NCBI GenBank assembly: GCA_030248295.1
Contig: JASANH010000299.1
Location: forward strand, 62,001 to 126,000
Direction of reading: 5' to 3'
DNA from: Mesodorylaimus sp. YZB2_4
Taxonomy: Eukaryota; Nematoda; Enoplea; Dorylaimida; Dorylaimidae
DNA length: 64,000 nt
The notes beneath the pieces are model-generated. The model did no database searches. It was not told the origin of the DNA and saw only the letters and a list, made by a program, of their open reading frames with translations. This document shows positions 9,475-19,902 of this stretch, piece by piece (positions within the stretch are counted from its first letter, which is position 1; each line of letters starts with the position of its first letter). The translations under genes were made by a program, and so were the position numbers.

Positions 9475-11030
9475 TCACATGATATAATATGGCAGTAACT
9501 CAGGTCTTAAACGCTGTTCAGATGGATTGTCATTCGGTACCGAATCAACAGCTGATTTGTCTTCAGATAAGATTCCTTCCCCTGCACCTGCTTGGGTTTG
9601 GGCTTCCTCAACTGATGGCTGCTGCGGTGAGGTCTTATCTTCTGGTGATTCGGTTAATGTCTGCTCTCCTGGCTGTTCTTCTTGAGAAGGTTGGGTTGTT
9701 GCTTGATCTTCTTCAAGTGACGGCTGCGAGGATGTCTCGTCTGATGATTCTTCTAATTGATCCGTTGGTGATGTTTCAGCCGAGGTTCCTTCCCCTTGCA
9801 GTGCTTCCGGCATAAGCTTTTCTGGTCCTTGGTTCAAGGAGTCAGATTCTTGTATCGCAGCGTCCTCGCTTGGTGGTGGCTGCGTCGATACTCGGTCCTC
9901 TTGGTTAGTCTTCTCCTCTTGAGATTGGGACTGCTGTGCTGATAGTGATTGGGTGACTCCGGTCGAAGTTTGTAATTCATCATCTGGCAAAAGTTGAAGT
10001 GGCCCCTCTACAACTGTATCCTTCGGAATGGTTTCTTCTGTTGGTGTCTGGGCGGATGGGTCCTTTTCCACCGATGGGGACGTGAACTCTCCAAAAGGAG
10101 CCTCGGGGGGATTCTCGTCTTCCTGCTGTACATCGGGCAATGGTTCTGCTGAGTCCAGTTGAGGCTCTGGTTCTGCCAGTCGCTGTTGCGTGGTGATTTC
10201 GTCTGTTACCTAATAAAAATAATCTTCGGTTTCTCATCGCATAGTGCTAAGTCCCTACCTCAACAACTAGTGGCAACTGCTCTTCAGATATTGCTTGGGT
10301 CGTTATCCCATCCGTGCTTGTTACTTCCGATAATTGCGTGCCTTCTGTTTCTGGCTGAGGCGGGGTCTCAGCTGGAGTTGTTGTCCCAGTTACCTGATCC
10401 AGTGTTGTTGGGGTTGTCTTCTCTTCTATTGGTAATGGGGTTGACGTCTCTTCTGGGGGCGGTTCTTGCAGCGCATCTGGAGGCTCATCCACTGCGGGCT
10501 GCGGAAACGATTCACCTGCTGCTAGTTGTTCAGGCTCCTCTTGCAATGAATCATCGTGTGATGGAGCTTGGGCATTTTGATGAAGCAAATCGGAATCATT
10601 TTCTTCCATTTCATCAGTCTGGCGTTTTTCACGACCCCCTCCGCAATCTTTCACAACAATGTAGGTGCTAAATGAGATTTCAACAGCAGCCGATTTAATG
10701 CTGTCGTACTCTGAGAGTAATTTTTCAACTGGCAGGCAGGCTTGGTGTTTCCCGAAGTAATTAACAGCTTTGCAGTTCTCCATGGCTCTGCAGTTGTCTA
10801 TGCATTCTTGCTCGGTCACACCATTGATATACCCATCTCTAACTACAGGACTTCCAGCAAACAAGCCCTCCTTTCTGCATTCACTCGCCGATTTGGGGAT
10901 TGGACTGGCCAAATTCAGACCAGCAAGGAGTATCTGAAAATTTAATTTTTCCCACACAACCTACTATAGTACTGTTCTATAGTGAACTTACAACTGTCAG
11001 TGTAGGCGACAGGAACATTGGAAAAGCCAT
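9475..11030 (-). CDS. Secreted single-PAN-module protein with long Pro/Glu/Thr/Ser-rich tail
   Basis: Three exons read on the minus strand: 11030-10992 (13 codons), 10933-10259 and 10209-9475, total 483 codons including stop. Exon 1 (MAFPMFLSPTLTV) plus the start of exon 2 (ILLAGLNLA) gives a signal peptide. One PAN/Apple-like module follows, with six cysteines: ECR, QECIDNC (C-x3-C), ENC before KAVNYF, QACLP and VVKDC. Right after it is a furin-type site REKR. The remaining roughly 360 residues are low-complexity, rich in E, P, T, S and Q, and mucin-like. Donors (gtaagt, gtaggg) and acceptors (ttttcag, tttattag) join in phase 0. Paralogues at 21284-22687 and 25029-26261 carry three modules; this copy has one. 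PAN modules bind proteins or glycans; the ligand here is unknown. Confidence 0.8.
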
Positions 11031-11368
11031 AGTGATTGAATCCACTCCACACACTGGTGGAGGATCACCTTCGACTGCTGTCGTTGACTTTGTGCCCATG
11101 ATGCCCGTTTTGTAGTCATATGATAATTACCAGAGCGCATACATAACCAACTCGACTGACAAGTGAGCCTTTGTCCTGAGCATAGGTACTCTTGAAAACA
11201 GACGACGTTCCGCCTGTATTAGAATGACTGTACATCATACGAAACATAAAAAACTGGACACGTTTGCGGATTTGTATTTCAAGATCGAACAGTGACATCG
11301 CAAACTTAGTGAGTGTGCATACAGTAGAAACACTTGTAAGCAAACTGATTGTGGCATTTCGAATGAAA

Positions 11369-11525
11369 CAATTTTAACTTGTTGTGTGGAATTGCAGCTG
11401 CACAAAATGATCGTGGTTATCATACAAAATATTACAAAATGACTGTCAGTAGCCATACATTAACCGCTAAATGATAACCACGATCATTTTGTGCAGCTGC
11501 AATTCCACAAAACAAGTTAAAATTG
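11369..11525. repeat. 55-bp-arm inverted repeat at the end of an unknown ORF
   Basis: Arm 11369-11423 (starting caattttaacttgtt) is the reverse complement of 11471-11525, with one mismatch seen. The loop is 47 bp. The second arm overlaps the 3' end of the minus-strand open frame that begins near 12271. Confidence 0.9.
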
Positions 11526-12271
11526 CTCCATGATCGATTGACCGATTCTGGTGACGGTGGCCATTGATAATTGGTGGGTGATGGCCTACGCCCACCGGGC
11601 GATATACCGATTGCAATTGTGGATGAGGACGGCGAGGAGCATTCTGAACGAACCTCAACTGGCTCCAGTAGTTGATAAGTACCATTCCGATCTTCCCGTG
11701 GCTCAACCAAGGCGCCACACGAAAAAGAATCGAACTCCAAACGGCGAAGACGCTGCTTGACCAGACGGGGAATCGACTCGTGCCTCACTAGACCCTGGAA
11801 AGCCAAGAATCGCAAACATAAGAATTCGAATCTGTCCCGACTCAGACCAGCTTCCCAAAAGACACAAGCCGCCCAAACCAAGTAAGAGTGCTTAAATTCA
11901 CGCAGTTTCTTTAGAGACAACCCAGAATCATCGAAATCCCGTAGGGTACAGACGGCAGGAGACCTGTAGACACGATAAGCACGTTTCAAAAGATCCCTTT
12001 CTCGATTTGACATTGTGGTGCCCTCCAAAGGCGCCTCCCAGAACTTCGGAAACTGTGGATCCAGCTCCGCTGGTCCAGGACCCGGCAAGGAAGGAAGATC
12101 TCGGGCTGACGATGAGAGAGGGTCGGTATAGGAGCCCCCGAAGATAGCTGTCCGCGATAATTGTCGGTCGCATGACTGAATCGTCCCGACGGCGCGCCTA
12201 CCAGGCTTGATTGAGGACGATTGACAGACTGGCGCCGACGATACTAACGCCCAAAACGGTGACTCATCTAT
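11432..12271 (-). CDS. Unknown ORF downstream of the gypsy integrase/PWWP region
   Basis: About 280 codons stay open on the minus strand after an acceptor-like site (gtggctatag, near 12272). The product is basic and Arg-rich (RDLLKRAYRVYR, LVKQRLRRLEFDSF), has a Ser/Pro-rich C-terminal part, and has no signal peptide, zinc finger or protease motif I can name. It lies 3' of the gypsy pol sequence on the same strand, where a gag/env-like or captured host ORF could sit. Its last 18 or so codons lie in one arm of an inverted repeat, so the natural stop may be altered. It could also be an exon of an unrelated gene. Confidence 0.35.
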   Translation of the reverse strand: MDESPFWALVSSAPVCQSSSIKPGRRAVGTIQSCDRQLSRTAIFGGSYTDPLSSSARDLPSLPGPGPAELDPQFPKFWEAPLEGTTMSNRERDLLKRAYRVYRSPAVCTLRDFDDSGLSLKKLREFKHSYLVWAACVFWEAGLSRDRFEFLCLRFLAFQGLVRHESIPRLVKQRLRRLEFDSFSCGALVEPREDRNGTYQLLEPVEVRSECSSPSSSTIAIGISPGGRRPSPTNYQWPPSPESVNRSWSNFNLFCGIAAAQNDRGYHLAVNVWLLTVIL

Positions 12272-12355
12272 AGCCACACAAAAATAAAGATTAGTGAACA
12301 TTTTAAACTCTGCAAGTACAACAGAAATTAAGTAATGCACTCTAAACAGCCGCCG

Positions 12356-13800
12356 CTAAACCGGAAACACAACACACAATGTTACAGAGCTGCAAAAATC
12401 AGTCCGACTCCATAGCTGAATTGCGAGCTTGCGATTCCCGGATCGTTCCAACTCTGCCATAGCCATTAGCGGGTGCTTTTTCTTTAGGAAGAGTCGATCT
12501 TTGTTAGCGAAATACTTCACAGTATATTTCTGATGCACGGACGCCCGCTGGCCATGATCATTGAAGAAACAGTCCAAGACCAACGGACCTTTGGATGATG
12601 GTTTGGTACGTAGCGCTTCCGATTTAGGCAATACGCGCGCAGGCCACCAAGGTAGATGCTTTATTTTAGCCCACACCAAAGGTCCGGGTTGATATGTCAC
12701 TGACCCAGTGTTATCCAAATGATCCTCATCATCGTCTTCGACATCGTCCCATTGGTCATCCTGCACTGCATCCGCTGAGCACGCCGCTATCGATTCCGAT
12801 GCTTTCGCAGGTGCATGTGTTTTACCACCAACTTCGCTTCGGTACAGTTGCAAGTGATTGACAGAAACCACTTTGTCGACGCCAGAATGCACGATAGGTC
12901 GGATAAAAGCGGGGACTGGTGATGGAATTGCGTTAATACGATAAGGTCCCAAAAACAAATCCAGTAGTTTGGTCGATTAACCTCGAGATGCCGCCAAACA
13001 CCTGATCATGACCAGAGAGCCAACTCTGAAGGGACTGTGATGGATCGACTTGTTATACCGAGCCTGTGCTTGTTGAGCCTTCGTGATTTCCTGAGTGGCT
13101 ACAGTGTACGCCTCTGCTAACTGCTGTTTCATCTGGCCCATGTAATCGATATGCAAAAATTGTTGACTGCTATCCAGCCCAAAGGCGCGATCCAATGGAA
13201 AAGCCATGTCACGTCCATACACGAGCATTGCAGGTGAGTACCCGGTCGAAGAATGAACACTCGTGCGGAATGCGAACAAGGCGAATGGAATACACAAGTC
13301 CCAATCCTGCTGCAGTGCACTCGTATACACGGCTATGCGATCGATCAAAACTTTGTTGTATCTTTCGACCCGACCATCACAATGCGGATGATGAGCTGTG
13401 GTTGACAGTATGCGAATATTCAGATACTGATGGATGCCTTTCATGAGTTCCGATGTGAACTGTGCACTAATCAGTCAAAATTGAACGCGGATATCCAAAG
13501 CGACAGATAATATTCTCCACGAAAATGCGCGCTATTGTCTCTGCACATGCATCTTCCATCGCGAATGACCGGCCATTTCGTGAACGCATCAATGAGCACC
13601 AAAATGTATGTGTTGCCAGCACACGATGTCGTCAGCGGTCCCACGATGTCAATGCTCACTCGCTCAAATGGTGCCCAAACCGGAATCGAAATCAAAATCT
13701 ATCGTGCTTTACCCCACTGATGAGGAGACTTCCTTCTCGCGCAGATCAGACACGATTTGCGGTACTTGTGAACATCCTTGCGCATACTTGATCAATACAC
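12356..13800 (-). mobile_element. Ty3/gypsy pol fragment: integrase plus C-terminal PWWP domain
   Basis: The minus strand encodes the integrase core with VSIDIVGPL (first catalytic Asp) and ILVLIDAFTKWP at about 13470-13695, a stop and frameshift at the second Asp block (near 13465), and then AHHPHCDGRVERYN, holding the catalytic Glu, and STGYSPAMLVYGRDMAF in the frame at 12977-13444. After one more frameshift the integrase C terminus follows (FLGPYRI..., VVSVNHLQLYR). It runs into an acidic linker (DDVEDDDEDH) and a PWWP domain (12410-12688) holding LVWAKIKHLPWWPARVL. Chromoviruses carry a chromodomain at this place; here a PWWP fold takes it. LTRs, gag, protease and RT were not found on this strand. 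The copy is inactive. Confidence 0.8.
12410..12688 (-). CDS. PWWP domain encoded by the retrotransposon
   Basis: Residues 91-183 of the 200-codon frame at 12356-12958. The signature is H-L-P-W-W-P preceded by PLVWAKIK, then the beta strands GPLVLDCFFNDHG and YTVKYFANKDRLF and a closing helix (HPLMAMAELER). This matches the order of PWWP domains such as those in LEDGF, HDGF and DNMT3 (VWAK..G.PWWPA.V; ..FFG...; helices). PWWP domains bind nucleosomes with methylated H3K36 and DNA. The aromatic-cage tryptophans are present. It shares an uninterrupted frame with the integrase C terminus (GPYRI to HLQLYR), so it is one polyprotein segment and not a nearby exon. Confidence 0.85.
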
Positions 13801-14000
13801 CCGCTGTTTCAGACGATAATATGACTTATGGACTAGTCGGTTGCTCATTAGCATAGGTCTCTCATTAGCATAGCATTTAGTTATGCGCTCCTTTATCCTC
13901 AAGCGTGCCATTGCTTATGTGATGAAACATGAGCATGAGCATAAAGTTGGAGGGTACGGGATGGAAGATTGACGAGGGTAGATCTCGAGACTTTTAAAAC

Positions 14001-14090
14001 ATCCATGTACGTAATCCATGTCACGTAATCCATGTAATTAATGTAATCCATGTACGTAATCCATGTCATCCGTGCACGTAATCCATGTCA
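14001..14090. repeat. Minisatellite of (tac)gtaatccatgt units
   Basis: About six imperfect units of 'acgtaatccatgt', with variable spacers, run across 90 bp. Confidence 0.8.
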
Positions 14091-14273
14091 GTTCACTCAC
14101 AATTGCAGGCTATCAGTCTGGATGCGTGAGAATAAGCTCTTCCATTCACATTGCTATCATCTGAAGTACCACGGATGATACTTTTTTATTGTGGAGCCTG
14201 TCCAAACAACGCAGTGCACAGCACATTGTAGCTTTGATGCTAGCACGTGCTTGAAAAACAGGAAATTTTTATC

Positions 14274-14352
14274 TCTAACCTGACCCTGACCTGAACCAGC
14301 CCTTCGACGAGCCCCTCAATTTTTCTGACTCGAACTTCGACTCTGATCAGGC
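14274..14352. repeat. Degenerate ACCTGACCC repeat, copy 2
   Basis: Units of cctgaccctgacctgaac belong to the same dispersed low-complexity family as 5748-5812, 17036-17118, 36786-36868 and 43196-43246. Confidence 0.45.
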
Positions 14353-14370
14353 ACAATATGTTGATCGTAA

Positions 14371-14468
14371 TTGGCATTGGCAGCAAATCTTCCTGATTTG
14401 CTGCCAATGCCAACTTCCTGTAAAATACTTTGTGAACATTATACTTCCTGTTCACAAAGTATTTTACA
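14371..14468. repeat. Two adjacent perfect hairpins
   Basis: Hairpin 1 has 19-bp arms 14371-14389 and 14395-14413 with a 5-nt loop. Hairpin 2 has 19-bp arms 14419-14437 and 14450-14468 with a 12-nt loop. All arms pair perfectly. The heptamer cttcctg occurs at the first loop, between the hairpins and at the second loop. Confidence 0.95.
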
Positions 14469-15188
14469 ATAGCTGACAATGTCCTGCGAATGGAGACGGG
14501 AAGTTTCAAAAACTGCATTCGTATGTTTCGAAAACGAAATTCGTGCCACCTGTAACCAGAGAACTTGGACCTTGATTCTAAAACTTGTCATTGTATTTTA
14601 AACAGTTCGTAAGGAATACTCTTACTCTATTGAGGTACAATATTTCCTACAAACTATTCAAGCTTAATGAGCTGTGCCCAAGGCGAGGGTTTATGATTCG
14701 CAAACTGGCCCCAGTCACTGCGAATTAAACCAAGGACGAGTCCGCCACCCGCTACTTCGCAATACGAGTTGATGAACGCCTTACCACTCACTGCACCACC
14801 TAGGTCGCGCTTAAAAAAATAATGCCGCAACATTATTTTCAAAATCCGTGCTTTTTTGGGAGGCTGTTTTAAAATCTCAATGACAAAATCAGCACGTATT
14901 TTGATCCTGCTATTACTGATACAGTTGATGCGATATTTCAACTTCGCGGCTTCTTTGCCTAGCTGCTTACAACACCCGCAACCCACGATACTACATGGCT
15001 TGCAAAGCTCACTCGTGGAATCTGCTATTGTGGCCATATTCGAAGCTTGTTTTTGATCAGAATACGTGGGCAACTTTATTCGCGAAGTCACTTGGTGGAT
15101 ATCATTCTTCCATGTTCTACATGCCCTCGATCAACGTAGCGTCGACTTTATTGATTGGCTTACTCTGTAAGGTTAACTCTTTAGTATA

Positions 15189-15411
15189 GACAGTCGAGGA
15201 ATGTGAACGTTGCTAAGGCCAACTGAGTGCAATGGGCGTGCTAACCATGTAAGCTGACTGTGCGCGCCAAGTCCAAAGTGCTCATTCAAGTACTGACATT
15301 CACATCAGAAACAAGTATGCAACTGCCCATAGCTGAGCTCAGTCAGCTTACATGGGTAGCACGCCTATTGAACTCAGTTGGCCTTAGCAACGTTTACATT
15401 CCTCGACTGTC
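15189..15411. repeat. Foldback element with 72-bp inverted arms
   Basis: Arm 15189-15260 (gacagtcgaggaatgtgaac...) pairs with 15340-15411, with a few mismatches. The spacer is 79 bp. No ORF lies inside. It is probably a MITE or similar non-autonomous foldback element. Confidence 0.9.
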
Positions 15412-16310
15412 TTGCACCAAAAGTGATGCCTTATTCCGACATACATTCCTTCACTGCACATTCAGTTATGTGATGAAATAATATAGTTAGTAATTGATAC
15501 GAGTGTTTCCTGAAATTAGGGTGTTGTGCATAATCCTGTTTTGTACTTTCAGGGAATCTGGGTTTTTCTCACAACGTCTGGAATAATAATTTGCACTTGA
15601 AACAGGGTTGGAGTCTTGCGCAATCTAGTAGCCATAATCAAAGCGAAGACATAACAGTTTCCCATGCTTTCGTTTGGCTAAATTGCGACTTAAATGTTAG
15701 CTGGAGCGAGTTGGTTGGCATAGGGGGAGTCTTCTTTGGCTTCCATGGACAGTGGCTTCCATGAAAATTTCTGTGTAGATATAGCATCAATAAGGTTAGA
15801 ACATAAGCCATGCCACTTAAGTCGCAGTAGTATAGCTTTAGCTATTTAGGTTGCTCGTATGAACAACAAAGCTGGTATGCTTTGGAGAGCCTGCCTAGCG
15901 ATAAGCATCAGCTGTACACAGAATACAAGCTTTGTGGCTGATGCTGACCTCTCGATGTAAACTGCACATAAAGTATACAGTATGTGCGAGTGATTACACT
16001 GTATGTGCCGTGCGCAGCATGTGAGCCCCGTCTCCTTTTCTTGTGGCCGGGTAGACCAGCCATCCTAAGCCCTGGTTCCACTGCGTGCAGGAGTAGGAGC
16101 ATCTGCGAAAAATTTCAAAAAATGCTAGAAAATCTCTTGTGCTTGTTTCAATTGATGCAACCAGATATTTGATAGCCGAACATTTTCTAAAGACTGTAAT
16201 TCGGTGTTCCTAGCGTGGATTTCTAATGTCTGATTGCTCTTAGCACGACATATTGAGCGCCTTTTTTAGTGTTCTTCGGCACAAAATGCACTAGCCTAGT
16301 GTACTGTGGT

Positions 16311-16354
16311 CATCTGTTCAATTTTTGCAAGCATTTGCAAAAATTGAACAGATG
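16311..16354. repeat. 20-bp perfect hairpin with 4-nt loop
   Basis: The 20-base arm 16311-16330 (catctgttcaatttttgcaa) pairs perfectly with 16335-16354 across the loop gcat. There is no T-tract or coding context to suggest a terminator. Confidence 0.95.
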
Positions 16355-17035
16355 ACTCACTTTCGTAAATCATCCCGTTTTTGAACAAAGTATCGAGAAA
16401 TATTGAGCAGTAGACCTTTTAAGCGTAAGCCAAATGCTTTTAGTCGAGAATCCAGCTAGGCGTTCTTGCGAAACAAGTTAAAAATAACAAATCACGAGTT
16501 AATCTGTGCTAGCTCATACGTTGTACAAGAATTATCTTTAGCGATGAAAGTCCATATTGATAGGGACGGAACTTGGAGATTCATCCATGATAAAATCATC
16601 AGAAGGACTTTATGTGAAAAATTAAATGTAACTACAGGAATAATTTTGATATTAGTTCAGCTCGGTCTGGATTAGTACTGACTGTCCCAGTATGTAAATC
16701 TAATATAGCGAGAAAACATATAACTTTCTCGCTTTTCAATACGATCAATCTTTCCGTTAAAAGTTAAAAAATTTGACACTACTGTATTTTCCTTTTTGCC
16801 CACCCTACCCGCTCGTGAGCGGCCGAGCGGGAAATTCAAAATGTGCGAAGTTTTAGTACTTGCTGACCTGTTCTTTCTCCCCATTTATTTCCACAATTCT
16901 GATTTTAACTAAAAAAAACCAATCGATACCATTGTTTGGGTCTATCTAAAAGAAATGTTAGCTCCATGATCTGCATGCAAGATTTTCGAAAAAGGGTTTT
17001 TTCTCAAAACTCCATGTGGTTTTTTTAAATTTCTT

Positions 17036-17118
17036 AGGTCAGGTCAGGTTCCGGTTTTGGGCTTTAGGTCTCAGGTCGGGCGGTACATTTTCTTTACCCG
17101 ATGCCGGACCCGGTAGGG
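17036..17118. repeat. Degenerate GGTCAGGT repeat, copy 3
   Basis: Units of aggtcaggtcaggttccgg and tttgggctttaggtctcagg, then acccgatgccggacccgg. It resembles the copy at 36786-36868 in both unit order and flanks (acattttctttaccc / acactttccttacc). Confidence 0.55.
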
Positions 17119-17781
17119 ATGAGAGCTACCGTACTCACGATTTCCTGCATTCTATCATATTCTGTGAGCAGTTTCGGTGAAACGAAAGGGGTAGCGAGCT
17201 CTAGGTTCAAAGCTTGAATCTATATCATCTCTTACCACTATCGTATCTTTCTAGCACAAAATTTAGTGACGAGGTGGAGGCTTTTGTCCTAAAAGCGCTC
17301 TTTTTAAGCATCTTATCAAAGTTTACCATTATTGCATGACTTGTTTTTCGCAGTTCTAGAAAGCGTATTTAAGTTAAACTCAGCATTCAAAACCGTCATT
17401 CCGCGCATTCCAATAGACAGACCTTGCCCATTTAAATGTTCGGATAAAGTGGATCGCTCTGCGGGTCCCACTACACACTGTTGCACTGCGAGTGTCATTG
17501 CGAGCTGATTGCTTGCTAAAATTTCATCATGCGATCTTTTCAAAACATCAGATGTTAAACGGCTCACTCGTCAGCGACTTTTGTTTGGGTTGCATTTCGG
17601 GCTGAAGCTACTGTAGCTTCCACCTGTTTGTGTGATTATTTGTTTTGCCAATGCGCATCTCGTGCGGCTAGCATGTTGTAAGTCTTTTCTGTACAAAAGC
17701 TTTCTTCATCGTGAAAAATGCGCAAAATGACATTTTTTAAAATTGTGCTTGCTGCTACAACTAGTGAGATTTTTGAGATCA

Positions 17782-18235
17782 GATTTACAAGGGAACATCG
17801 CCAGCCGTTAAGTCGAACGTTGAGAAACCAAAAATTATAAAATGTTTCTAGGTGCAAAAGAAAGCTTTGTGCAAAATATTAGAGGCGTCTAGCCAACTGG
17901 TCAGGTGAGGTCAGCGCGTAGAGTACCGCGAAATTTTCAAATTCTGCTGGATTTGTTGAGTTTTTCAGGAAAAAACCGCGAACCAAAGTGTTAGGAGCTC
18001 TAACTCAAAACTCCGAACCCAAAAACCTAGTTTGGAAAGAGCCCTGCGTGTTTTTCTCAACGCTCAGCTTCGTTAACACACAAAAATTCGGGACTTTACA
18101 CGTTGACCAGTGCTGACTAGTTGGCCAGACGCCTCTAATATTTTGCACAAAGCTTTCTTTTGCACTTGGGAACATGATAGAATGTTTGGTTTCTCAAAAT
18201 TCGACTTAACGGTTGGCGATGCTCCCTTGTAAGTC
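17782..18235. repeat. Foldback element with 123-bp inverted arms
   Basis: Arm 17782-17904 and arm 18113-18235 are reverse complements, roughly 85-90% identical by eye. The most conserved block is gcaaaagaaagctttgtgca. The spacer is about 208 bp. No coding sequence lies inside. The structure fits a MITE or foldback element. Confidence 0.9.
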
Positions 18236-18869
18236 GCATAATCTTTATAGGACATGAGTCGGGCTGTTTGAACAAGTTGTGTGGCCGCCAAGGTTGATAA
18301 GTTAGTGTACCTGCCCATTGTTTTAACGGCTAAACCCTATTGTTCTCTGCCTCTTCGCGTCCATAATCAATAAGGCGAAGCGGGTGTGAATTGAAGCCTG
18401 CCTCATGAATGCCTGCCCAAATCTTGTACTTCGTCTAACACAAGCGGTAGGCCAACAGTTTAAGCTACATGCTAAAGAAAACGTTGAGCTTGAAGCGGAC
18501 ATGCAATCGTAAAGTTCTAAAATACAGTACGGTACAGTATCAAAAAAGTCCAAAAGAATTGCTCGAGAAGAGAATCGAACCCGCAAGTTGCCTAAGCACT
18601 ACATCGAAGGGGAAGTATTGCACGTGGCTGACACTGTCAACTAAGCACCTAGTAAGACTTCTAGCGCATATACGATCGCGCTTTGGAGTCGAGGCATTAA
18701 CTGGCAATGATCACACGCTCGTTGCGCTAGCTAGTGTACACAGAGCTCAAGGGAGTCACACGGAGGATGCAACTGATCGACACGGTCAAGAACTAGCGCA
18801 ATTGTATCAAAAACCGCAAAAGTCGGTATCTATAAGAGCAGGATCCAGCTCGCGTGAACCGACTGCGAC

Positions 18870-19895
18870 CTAGGTTCGATATTTCGTCCGTTGTCTGAGT
18901 GAGGAAGAGCGTGCTGGGGTCTTGGACTTGCTGTGTCATAATGCGGACATCTTCGCATAATCTGACACTGATTTGGGTTTCATGTCCAGCGTTCATCACT
19001 AAATCGATACTGGGGACGCACCTCCTGTTCGCCGACAGCCTTATCGTGTTTCCCAAGCTAAGCTAGAAGAACTACGACGACAGATCGACACATGCTTGGC
19101 GACTGGGGTTTTGCAACATTTATGCAGCGACTGGGCCGCCTCGACACTTTTGGTCAAGAAGGTAGATTCCTCAAGGCAGTTTTACGTGGACTATCGCGCG
19201 CTAGATGCAGTTACTGAAATGGATGTTTTTCCATTACCTCGAATCGAAGACTTGTTAAATCATTTGCAAGGAAGTGTCATCTTCAGCGTACAGTATGCGA
19301 TATGCAGTCTGAATATTGGCGAATCCGTTAGATCCACGTTCTCGCAAGAAGACTCCGTTCATCTGCGAATATGGACTGTCTGAGTGGACCCGCATGCCTT
19401 TTGGCTTGACTAACGCACCAGCTACTTTTGCACGAGCGGTGGATTTTCTTCCCGCTGGGTTGACTTGTAGGCAGTGCTTGGCTTACCTGGACGATATTAT
19501 CATCTTTTCCTCATCAGTCGATCATCACATCAAAGATCTGCAGATGGTATTCGATCGATTTCATGGTGCTAATTTGAAGCTTAATTGCCAATTTAGTCGC
19601 ACAGAGGTTCCATTTTTGGGCCACATCGTTAGTCGACATGGTATTCGTCCAGACCCTGAGACCACAGCGCCAGTTCGCGTGCCTTTACGATTCTCCGTAA
19701 TGTCTTGTTATCAGAACCTATTCTGCGCTTTCCAGATTTCAACTTGCCCTTTGCGCTTAGTTCAGATGCATCAGGCGAGGGACTGGGCGCAGTTTTGGAG
19801 CAATATCATCCAGAAGAACCAGACGCCCGGTGGGTCGTCGCATATGCATCTCGTTCACTCAGTTCATCGTTCACATACGAATAGCGAATTCAACG
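18870..19895 (+). mobile_element. Ty3/gypsy reverse transcriptase fragment, frameshifted
   Basis: The plus strand encodes RRQPYRVSQAKLEELRRQI near 19030-19090, LLVKKVDSSRQFYVDYRALD near 19146-19205 (RT motif 1), PLPRIEDLL and, after a frameshift near 19300, MPFGLTNAPATFARAVD and CLAYLDDIIIFSSS, where YLDD is the polymerase active site. LGHIVSRHGIRPDPE follows, and an RNase H start (VVAYASRSL) in another frame. The sequence stops about where a Harbinger fragment on the other strand begins (19903). In-frame stops and frameshifts make it a dead copy. It may belong to the same family as the integrase/PWWP fragment on the other strand, but no shared sequence proves it. Confidence 0.85.
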
Positions 19896-19902
19896 AGTGA
19901 TT

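Noticed and set aside
9489-10671. Long plus-strand ORFs opposite the PAN gene
   Set aside because: Antisense shadows of the Pro/Glu/Thr-rich exons; the sense strand has the signal peptide, six-Cys module and consistent splice sites.
11432-12271. Retroviral-type envelope gene
   Set aside because: No signal peptide, no fusion-peptide-like segment and no membrane anchor at the end, so an envelope call is not supported.
18560-18640. tRNA-like B box (gaatcgaacccgcaagttgc) upstream of the gypsy fragment
   Set aside because: No matching A box or stem structure could be found, and it does not match the SINE families seen here.
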